From: Bacteroidales bacterium Bact_20 | GTDB taxonomy: Bacteria; Bacteroidota; Bacteroidia; Bacteroidales; DTU049 | Reading direction: 5' to 3' | Assembly: GCA_001603615.1 (NCBI GenBank) | Contig: LUZL01000187.1 | Coordinates: 1 to 5,670, forward strand | DNA length: 5,670 bases | In this document: one piece after another, positions 1 to 5,670 of the stretch | Position numbering within the stretch: position 1 is the first letter of the stretch | How the letters are laid out: the number at the start of each line of letters is the position of its first letter | Position numbers and translations under genes: made by a program | Notes under the pieces: generated by a model | What the model was told of the DNA's origin: nothing | Database searches by the model: none | What the model saw: only the letters and a program-made list of their open reading frames with translations

Positions 1-4
1 TTTT

Positions 5-2839
5 TTAAAATTTGATAAATTTGTAAAACTTCAAATTATTAACTCTGATCAGATAAATACCAGCATCCCATGTTTCCATTGAAATTTCACAAATATTACC
101 ATTTACCTCTCTATCATAAATGTTTTGTCCTAGTAAATTAGTAATTTCTATGTTATTAATTAAAAAATCAGAATGTATTATCAAATTATTATTAATATTT
201 GAAAATGTTATATCATCTTTATCAAAATTATTTATATTAGTGAGATTAATAATTTCTGAAATGGTATCAGAACCGCAATCATTAGTGACGATAAGGCTGA
301 CAGTAAAAAATGAATTATTAATAAATGTATGTGTTGGATTTATTTCATAGCTATAATTACCATCTCCAAAATCCCAATAGAATGAATTAGCATTTTGGCT
401 AAGGTTTGAAAAAACTACAGTGTTTCCATTAATCTCATAGGAGAAAGCAGCTGTAGGTAAATTGTCTACATTGATATAAATAGGAATTAATGGACTCGCA
501 CATTTCTCTTCTATTTCCCAATCATAGAAGAAATAATAAAAGCTAGTCGGACTGGTGCCAGCTGTACTATAATTAATAGATATAAAATTATTTATATTAA
601 AAGGATATCCTAGATTAGGTCCACCATTAGTCCCATTTCTATATAGGTTAGGATAGGTAGAGGCTGTAATCTTAAAATTATTCCCTTGTGGTATTTGCCA
701 ATTAAGATCGATGCGACTCTCACCAGATGGTATGTTTATCGTTTTGGAATAAATCTGATTAGAATTATTATCATACAATGTAATCGTCCTATTAGCAGCA
801 GAGTTAGCATATACTTTTATAGATTTCAAATTTACTGATTGCAAACAATCGAAATATAGGCCATGCTCTACATTGCTATTAAAATATCCTCCTGTGCCAC
901 TATTATCAGTTTTACCACCATAATAAATATTACTTATTACATTACTTACATAAAGCGTATCATCATTTTGAACATTTGCTATGTAATATTGATTCCCAAT
1001 ATTAGCAATTGATTCACCAAGATTGTCATTATACCAATAAATATTACCATTTGCTGTAGCTTGTAATGATATATCTTCGCCAGAGCAAATACTATAATCG
1101 GTTTGAGATAATGAAGGGTTATCTGGCATCTCAACGGTAATGAGATTATTATATATGATAGAATCTACACCAGCACAATTAGATACTTTTAGTTTGACAC
1201 TGTAGGTACCATCTTGAGTATAAAAATGTGTCGGATTTATTTCATTGCTATAAGTACCATCGCCAAAGTCCCATATAAAAGTACTATTTAGACTAGTTTC
1301 GGTATTGTTTATAAAATTAACAATGCCAGTACAAGTATTTGTCACATCTGTAGTGAAATCAGCTACAGGTGGGTATGGATATAAGGTTACATTTTTTATA
1401 GTAATGTTTTTATTTTGAGTAGTAACATTATTAATAGTAACTGGTTGATATCCTATGGCAGAAATTATCATAGTCCAAGTGCCAGGAGCTATAGGTCTGT
1501 AATAATCGCCATGAGGTAGATGAGAATATACTTGGCTACTGTCAGCATCATGATTATTAATAGTAATTAATGCTTTAATGGGAGCACCAGTACATCCGTC
1601 TATTACAGTTCCTCTAATGCCATAAATAGCTTGTTCTAAATAATTTAAGAAACTACGATAATTATATGTCCAAAAATTTTCAAGGTCACTAGCAGGAGGG
1701 GTTTTAGTATTTGAGATCTCTAAGGTAATTTCTCTACAATGTGAGAAATAGTTCATCCAATCCTGTCTAGAACCTTTAACTACGTACCATGAAGCTCCTT
1801 CTGTCACACCAGGATAGTCTGCACCAGAAGGTTGATATTCAAAATAGCCACTAGGACTGTAATATTGCGCAGTATCAGCATATTCTTTGCAAATATATTT
1901 CCACCATATTTTATCAGGATGATCTGCAGTTTTGTAATCCCATGGATAGTTTGCTATCTCAGCTCCATCATGAAAATTCATAGCCATTACGAAAGGATAT
2001 TTCTTACCATAATTAATAAATGCTTGAGTTTCAGGCTCTTGTGAGTAAGTGTTGTCCTCTCCTATGCTACCATCAGGGACAGGGAAATTTCTATTAAGGT
2101 CTATACTATTTGCATTTTCTCGTGTAGCTCCACTCACGCTACTATTACTACTATAATATGTACCATCTGGATTGGCTAATGGATTGATATGTATCTCTAA
2201 AGAATCTACTATTTTATGAATTCTAGGATTTGAACTGTAATTTTGCAGTAAATAATCTATCAAGTGTAGCATAAGTACATATCCAGTTAATTCGTCGCCA
2301 TGTATGGAGGAGGTATAAAAAATCTTAGGTTCTTTTTCATTTAATCCTACATTATCAGAGATTATTGCAGATAAAATAAGTCTACCATTTACACTAGTAC
2401 CGATGGTATCTAATCTACATAAATTGGGATATGTTTGAGCAAATTGCTGCATTAAAGTTAAATAAGCACTATAAGTAGGATAATAATCCCAACTCGTTAT
2501 TTGTTTATTTATAATGTCATTCTCATCTTTCATGTTTAGCTCAGCCTCATTTAGTCTCATACTAGGTGGTGTTAGTTTTATAAAATTTATATTTAGATCA
2601 TTAAAAGCATCATATTGCTTAAAAGTAACATATGCGAAAATAGTATCTGCAGTTATTTTATCAATATATATAGTGTGTTTAAGTGTATTAATGTCAATAT
2701 TTCCATCCTGAATAGGAATAGCTATATATATTTCTGTTCTTCCGTCAAAAATCGGATCATTTATACTGTTTTGGCTAAATAATAAATTAGTATTTAGAGT
2801 AAAAATTAAGGTAATTATTAAGCACAATAATTTTTTCAT
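5..2839 (-). CDS. Secreted M14 zinc carboxypeptidase with PKD domains and T9SS sorting domain
   Basis: Complete 944-residue protein, probably an extracellular metallocarboxypeptidase removing C-terminal residues from peptides. Order: signal peptide (1-22, likely cut at S22/Q23); pro-like region (about 35-115); M14 domain (about 118-402); transthyretin-like regulatory domain (about 405-488); PKD 1 (about 490-570, WDFGDGT at 523); Ig-like domain starting near 575, interrupted by a beta-rich insert (about 638-776) and closing at about 779-791; PKD 2 (about 795-868, WDFGDGN at 822); T9SS type-A tail (about 876-944, with NLLGQ, AGIYL and a basic KFIKF end). All M14 active-site elements are visible: zinc ligands H180, E183 (HGDE) and H290; substrate-binding R240 and N249-R250 (IDLNRNFP); Y364; catalytic E374 (TLEIS). 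The ANYPWD stretch after H290 is typical of the carboxypeptidase D/N branch, and D301 suggests basic C-terminal preference (inference). Cys6 lies too early to be a lipobox. The start is favoured by MKK plus a hydrophobic core; no Shine-Dalgarno is seen. It lies 6 bp behind the serine protease gene and is probably co-transcribed with it. Family call is secure; substrate is not. Confidence 0.95.
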   Translation of the reverse strand: MKKLLCLIITLIFTLNTNLLFSQNSINDPIFDGRTEIYIAIPIQDGNIDINTLKHTIYIDKITADTIFAYVTFKQYDAFNDLNINFIKLTPPSMRLNEAELNMKDENDIINKQITSWDYYPTYSAYLTLMQQFAQTYPNLCRLDTIGTSVNGRLILSAIISDNVGLNEKEPKIFYTSSIHGDELTGYVLMLHLIDYLLQNYSSNPRIHKIVDSLEIHINPLANPDGTYYSSNSSVSGATRENANSIDLNRNFPVPDGSIGEDNTYSQEPETQAFINYGKKYPFVMAMNFHDGAEIANYPWDYKTADHPDKIWWKYICKEYADTAQYYSPSGYFEYQPSGADYPGVTEGASWYVVKGSRQDWMNYFSHCREITLEISNTKTPPASDLENFWTYNYRSFLNYLEQAIYGIRGTVIDGCTGAPIKALITINNHDADSSQVYSHLPHGDYYRPIAPGTWTMIISAIGYQPVTINNVTTQNKNITIKNVTLYPYPPVADFTTDVTNTCTGIVNFINNTETSLNSTFIWDFGDGTYSNEINPTHFYTQDGTYSVKLKVSNCAGVDSIIYNNLITVEMPDNPSLSQTDYSICSGEDISLQATANGNIYWYNDNLGESIANIGNQYYIANVQNDDTLYVSNVISNIYYGGKTDNSGTGGYFNSNVEHGLYFDCLQSVNLKSIKVYANSAANRTITLYDNNSNQIYSKTINIPSGESRIDLNWQIPQGNNFKITASTYPNLYRNGTNGGPNLGYPFNINNFISINYSTAGTSPTSFYYFFYDWEIEEKCASPLIPIYINVDNLPTAAFSYEINGNTVVFSNLSQNANSFYWDFGDGNYSYEINPTHTFINNSFFTVSLIVTNDCGSDTISEIINLTNINNFDKDDITFSNINNNLIIHSDFLINNIEITNLLGQNIYDREVNGNICEISMETWDAGIYLIRVNNLKFYKFIKF
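331..376 (-). repeat. PKD-encoding direct repeat, copy in PKD 2
   Basis: This 46-bp stretch matches 1228-1273 at 41 of 46 positions, in the same orientation and exactly 897 bp (299 codons) away. It encodes the most conserved part of the second PKD domain, WDFGDGNYSYEINPT. The match fades on both sides, so it is a conserved core of a duplicated domain inside the carboxypeptidase gene, not a mobile repeat. Confidence 0.8.
1228..1273 (-). repeat. PKD-encoding direct repeat, copy in PKD 1
   Basis: This is the partner of the copy at 331-376, encoding WDFGDGTYSNEINPT of the first PKD domain. The five base differences between copies include both silent and amino-acid-changing ones (T/N and N/Y). 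Confidence 0.8.
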
Positions 2840-2845
2840 ATTTTT

Positions 2846-5494
2846 TTAATATTTAATAAAAGGTACCACTTTAACATTACTATTACTAAAATTAATATGA
2901 GTATAGTATACACCATCTGCCACATAATTCAAATAAATATTTTTGGTACTATTAGCATCTAAAGTTTGATTATCTATAATAAGCATACCAAGAGAATTAT
3001 AAATAGATACAGAAACTTGTTTATTAGATTTATTATTAAATATGAGAGCTTGATAATCATTAGACCAGTATAATGAAAAATCATTATCATAATCATTAAT
3101 AGCTCCACCAATATGGCAAGTAATATTTATTTGATCTGTATGTGTACAACCGCAATAATCTGTAGCAGTTAGTGAATAATTATAATTTTGTCCACTTTGA
3201 GGAGTGAGAGTGATTGCTTGTCCTGTGGATCCATCTGACCATAGAAATGTAGCAAAGTCATTACCAGCATTAATAGTAATTTGTTGTCCACAAATAGTAT
3301 CAATATCTTCACCTAAATTTAATGTGAGGTTAGGATCACAATTACCTTTTATTAAAAGACTATCTATATACCAGCTATCTCCATCATCTTGTGTCATCAC
3401 AAAAGCAATATATACGTTTTGATTAGCATAAGCACTCAAATCTATAGTTTTTTTAGTGTAAGAAGTACTAAAAGATGTCTCATTCCATTGAGATACTGTA
3501 GTAAAAGTAGTATGTGAAGTCTGAGAAGTAGTAGAAATGCGTACACTATATGTAGAGCCATAGTTAGTAGAATAATCTTGTTTTTGATAAAAAGTGAGTA
3601 CTGGACTAGTACACAGATGTATTTTAGGAGTTACTAACCAATCTTCTGCTTGTCCACCAGTCACATTCTCATAATCAACAAAAGCTGCTCCTGTCCCTTC
3701 GTATGCATCTGAAGTATTTTGCCAATAATTAGCAGTTCCTAATCCATTACTCCCTGCAAATACTGCCCAACATGCTGGAGGGAAAGTACCATTAAAAAGC
3801 TCTACGAAAGGAGAAGGACGCAGAGAAGGATATACCATTCCTTGCCAGTTCAAAGTGTCATTATTGTGGTTTTCATCTACCCCAGCATTAGGATCTGCAC
3901 ACCATGCATTCAATGTATGAGCACCTTGTTCTAATAAATATGAAGATAAATCTATAGTGCTGGTTTGATTAGTAGCTAACGAACCAGTCCAATTAATAAC
4001 ATTTGTAGAACCACCATCAAAAGTCCAATATATTTTTAAAGAAGTTAAAGTTAAATTACCTCTATTTTTTATGACAGCTTTGAAATTTTGTGTAGAACTT
4101 TCACAAAATTCATTATTAGCTGGTAAAATTTGAATGATAGCAGCGTCTAAATCTGCTACTGGCGAATTAGGATCATAACCTTCTAGTACTATGACTCCAC
4201 TATTAGTCGGATCTAACCAATCTTTTAGTCTATTACTAGCAGCACCGCCACCATCCCAAGATACACCAAGTTTACCATACCAGTCTGAGCTTATGTCGTT
4301 ACAGGATGCATATCCACCATGTAACTGACCTATAATATGTCCAGTAGGATCATAAATTGGTGAACCACTAGATCCGCCCTCAGTAGTTGTACCGTCATCC
4401 CAGGAAGTAACTCTCCAGTGGGTTCCATCTCCAGGTACAGGATTCTGTAAATATGTTGTAGTACTCACACCGCTATTAGACCAGCTAATTTTTTTAATAT
4501 CTCCTGCAGGATGATGTATACCTACTACCTTGCCACTGATATTATTATCTGTTGTGCGATTCCACCCAGAGAAATATACATTATATGATGAAGGTATGCT
4601 ATTATTTATTTGCACTAAACAAAAGTCTGAGTTTGTATATCTAGATTTAAGTGTAGCCCCACTCATAGAATTATATGGTGGTGGAGTAGAAGGATTGGTG
4701 CAAGTAGGGCTTTGCCAATTAAACCAAAACACCCAGCTAGAAGGGTCAGAATAACAGTGGTTAGCAGTTAAAACATATGGAGTACCATCATTATTTGTAT
4801 TATTTATTAGCGATCCAGAACAGAAGCCATTACCACCTGATACAAGCATACATACAGATCGTATTTGATCTTCCCAGCCAGCAGCTTGTGGACAAGCTAC
4901 ATTTACGTTACAGCTACCAGACTGACCAAATGATTTCATAGCATAGTCATAAGCATCCCTATAACCATGAGTTATTCTATATAAGTGTAATGTAGGCAGT
5001 TTATTTATGGCAGCGTCTTGATTTACCTCAATAGTAACCTCATCTCCAGGAATTAATGTCGTAGCAAAAACGCCATCTTCGCTATTATTGTTACTATTAA
5101 AAGCTCCTAATACCATGCTTCTATCTGCATTGTATAAATAAAGTTCAGTATTTTCAGGTAAATAAAATTGATCAAAAGTGAAATTAAGAGTAATCGCTCC
5201 GTCTGATTTAATTGTCATCAGCCATATTTTTTTTCCATTAATTATAGTATCTGCAGCTCTATCTACTAAATCAATGTCTACATAAACATTTTGCCCAAAT
5301 CTCCATGGTCTGTCTTTGTACTTGTCTACTATGGCATCCTCCATCTTTAATGCTTCCACATCTATACTAGGTAAAGTGTAAATCTTAGTTTTATTTATTT
5401 TAGTGTCAAAACTAGCTGGTGTACCTGGATAACTAATCTGACTATAAGAAATCACACTAGTTAAAAATAAAATTAAAAATAATGTTTTTTTCAT
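2846..5494 (-). CDS. Secreted lysyl endopeptidase-like S1 serine protease with T9SS sorting domain
   Basis: Complete 882-residue protein, an extracellular endopeptidase probably made as a zymogen. Order: signal peptide (1-18, likely cut at S18/Q19); beta-rich pro-region (about 20-189); trypsin-like domain (about 190-440); CARDB-like beta domain (about 445-555); cleaved-adhesin/MAM-like domain (about 565-717, with EDWLVTPKI and DDGDSWYIDSLLI); short Ig-like domain (about 724-793); T9SS type-A tail (about 806-882, with IYNSLGMLI, ADGVYYTHI and a basic end). The catalytic triad is H246 (LTANHC), D290 (NSDFCL) and S376 (GGSSGSP). From memory of Achromobacter protease I, GSCNVNVACP matches its mature N-terminus, so processing near G190 is expected, and H246 then becomes His57. 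GQLHGG and SSDWYGK preserve its His210 and the Lys-recognising Asp225 (here H392 and D404); Trp169 seems not conserved. Cysteines C195, C201, C225, C247, C265 and C398 match the three known disulfides; C215 and C292 are extra. It is the first gene of a likely two-gene operon. The start has a clear signal peptide behind it but no Shine-Dalgarno. Lys specificity is inference. Confidence 0.95.
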   Translation of the reverse strand: MKKTLFLILFLTSVISYSQISYPGTPASFDTKINKTKIYTLPSIDVEALKMEDAIVDKYKDRPWRFGQNVYVDIDLVDRAADTIINGKKIWLMTIKSDGAITLNFTFDQFYLPENTELYLYNADRSMVLGAFNSNNNSEDGVFATTLIPGDEVTIEVNQDAAINKLPTLHLYRITHGYRDAYDYAMKSFGQSGSCNVNVACPQAAGWEDQIRSVCMLVSGGNGFCSGSLINNTNNDGTPYVLTANHCYSDPSSWVFWFNWQSPTCTNPSTPPPYNSMSGATLKSRYTNSDFCLVQINNSIPSSYNVYFSGWNRTTDNNISGKVVGIHHPAGDIKKISWSNSGVSTTTYLQNPVPGDGTHWRVTSWDDGTTTEGGSSGSPIYDPTGHIIGQLHGGYASCNDISSDWYGKLGVSWDGGGAASNRLKDWLDPTNSGVIVLEGYDPNSPVADLDAAIIQILPANNEFCESSTQNFKAVIKNRGNLTLTSLKIYWTFDGGSTNVINWTGSLATNQTSTIDLSSYLLEQGAHTLNAWCADPNAGVDENHNNDTLNWQGMVYPSLRPSPFVELFNGTFPPACWAVFAGSNGLGTANYWQNTSDAYEGTGAAFVDYENVTGGQAEDWLVTPKIHLCTSPVLTFYQKQDYSTNYGSTYSVRISTTSQTSHTTFTTVSQWNETSFSTSYTKKTIDLSAYANQNVYIAFVMTQDDGDSWYIDSLLIKGNCDPNLTLNLGEDIDTICGQQITINAGNDFATFLWSDGSTGQAITLTPQSGQNYNYSLTATDYCGCTHTDQINITCHIGGAINDYDNDFSLYWSNDYQALIFNNKSNKQVSVSIYNSLGMLIIDNQTLDANSTKNIYLNYVADGVYYTHINFSNSNVKVVPFIKY

Positions 5495-5512
5495 GATGTT
5501 AAAAATTTTTTA

Positions 5513-5520
5513 TAAAATTA
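5513..5520 (-). promoter_or_regulatory. Candidate -7 box for the protease gene pair
   Basis: Read on the minus strand this is TAATTTTA, one mismatch (final A for G) from TAnnTTTG. It ends 18 bp before the start codon of the serine protease, so the leader would be very short. No convincing -33 TTG lies at the right distance. The tract is so AT-rich that a near match can arise by chance. It is offered only because the pair must have its promoter in the 107-bp spacer or further upstream, across the tRNA gene. Confidence 0.25.
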
Positions 5521-5559
5521 TAATAATTATCAAGAATAAAAAAATAAAAATGAAAAAAA

Positions 5560-5590
5560 TTTTTTTATTAAAAAAATTTATGTAATTTTG
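5560..5590 (+). promoter_or_regulatory. Bacteroidota-type promoter for the tRNA gene
   Basis: The sequence TAATTTTG at 5583-5590 matches all fixed positions of the -7 consensus TAnnTTTG used by the primary sigma factor of Bacteroidota. It lies 11 bp before the first base of the tRNA, which gives a short 5' leader. At the distance expected for the -33 element there is a T7 run (5560-5566) but no clear TTG, so that half is weak. A-tracts lie upstream (5538-5544, 5546-5550, 5553-5559) and may aid polymerase binding as an UP-like element (inference). Confidence 0.7.
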
Positions 5591-5601
5591 CAAACGCAAA
5601 A

Positions 5602-5670
5602 GGGCCCATAGCTCAGTTGGTTAGAGCAACTGACTCATAATCAGTAGGTCCCAGGTTCAAGTCCTGGTGG
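5602..5670 (+). tRNA. tRNA with CAU anticodon (tRNA-Ile2 or elongator tRNA-Met), 3' end cut by the window
   Basis: The cloverleaf can be traced by hand. Acceptor 5' strand GGGCCCA is at 5602-5608. The D stem is GCTC/GAGC (5611-5614 with 5624-5627). The anticodon stem is ACTGA/TCAGT (5629-5633 with 5641-5645) around the loop CTCATAA, giving anticodon CAT at 5636-5638. The T stem is CCAGG/CCTGG (5651-5655 with 5663-5667) around TTCAAGT. The window ends after TGG, the first three bases of the 3' acceptor strand; GCCC and the discriminator base should follow outside. It is not the initiator: the acceptor starts with a paired G, and the anticodon stem lacks the three G-C pairs. A CAU anticodon then means elongator Met or, if C34 is changed to lysidine by TilS, the AUA-reading Ile2. 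The GACTCATAATC and GGTTCAAGTCC stretches recall E. coli tRNA-Ile2, so I lean slightly to Ile2. It is transcribed away from the protease genes. Confidence 0.93.

Larger units (their letters stand above)
5495..5601. other. Divergent AT-only spacer between the protease pair and the tRNA gene
   Basis: This 107-bp spacer is almost wholly A and T. It holds several A-tracts and a perfect A7T7 palindrome at 5553-5566. The two transcription units diverge from here, so it must carry the tRNA promoter and probably that of the proteases. No G+C-rich hairpin, Shine-Dalgarno sequence, small ORF or leader RNA structure is visible. The A7T7 block would be stiff or bent DNA and could bind a nucleoid protein, but nothing in the sequence proves this. 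Confidence 0.6.

Noticed and set aside
120..350. Plus-strand open frame of 76 codons, and similar ones at 1832-2044, 2514-2711, 3204-3422 and 4530-4754
   Set aside because: All lie opposite well-supported protease coding sequence, have no recognisable domain, signal or start context, and arise from the reverse complement of conserved codons.
1228..1273. PKD direct repeat as an insertion sequence end or CRISPR-like repeat
   Set aside because: Only two copies exist, both in frame in the same gene and matching the conserved PKD motif.
2822..2824. Cys6 in the carboxypeptidase signal peptide as a lipoprotein anchor
   Set aside because: It sits before the hydrophobic core and too close to the N-terminus; a T9SS tail and a normal S/Q cleavage site fit better.
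5..5494. A new defence or mobile system
   Set aside because: Both genes are fully explained as T9SS-exported proteases of known catalytic families; no nuclease, transposase, reverse transcriptase, CRISPR repeat or toxin-antitoxin-like pair is present.
5553..5579. A7T7 palindrome and following A/T runs as a transcription terminator
   Set aside because: There is no G+C stem, and the tract lies between two divergent starts, where no gene ends.
5602..5670. tRNA 3' end as an integration (att) site
   Set aside because: The 3' end is outside the window, and there is no integrase, phage or conjugative gene or repeated tRNA fragment here.

Overview
This is a strongly AT-rich window (roughly one third G+C by eye) that looks like a chromosomal piece of a Bacteroidota genome, probably flavobacterium-like or a relative. 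The grounds are: two secreted multidomain proteases that each end in a type IX secretion (T9SS) type-A sorting domain; signal peptides with a Gln just after the likely cleavage site; start codons with no Shine-Dalgarno sequence and A-rich leaders; and a perfect TAnnTTTG promoter box ahead of the tRNA gene. No genus can be named from this alone.

Layout. A minus-strand pair fills positions 5-5494. The upstream gene (2846-5494) encodes an 882-residue secreted S1-family serine endopeptidase. It closely resembles Achromobacter lysyl endopeptidase and is followed by a CARDB-like domain, a cleaved-adhesin/MAM-like domain, a short Ig-like domain and a T9SS tail. Six bases after its stop codon comes the second gene (5-2839). 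It encodes a 944-residue secreted M14 zinc carboxypeptidase with a transthyretin-like domain, two PKD domains, an Ig-like domain split by a beta-rich insert, and a T9SS tail. Both genes are complete. A 107-bp, almost pure A/T spacer (5495-5601) separates the pair from a divergent plus-strand tRNA gene with a CAU anticodon, which is cut by the right edge of the window.

How the genes work together. Both proteins should pass the inner membrane by Sec and the outer membrane by T9SS, ending on the cell surface or in the medium. The endopeptidase keeps the Asp that gives Lys specificity in its relatives. The carboxypeptidase keeps the Asp that favours C-terminal Lys/Arg in carboxypeptidase D. A cooperative pair, one cutting after Lys and the other trimming the exposed basic C-terminus, is therefore a reasonable inference for extracellular protein or peptide use, but it is not proven here.

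No mobile element, CRISPR array, phage gene, defence system or riboswitch is visible. I see no wholly new system. The most interesting points are the predicted specificity match of the two proteases and the nested domain in the carboxypeptidase.
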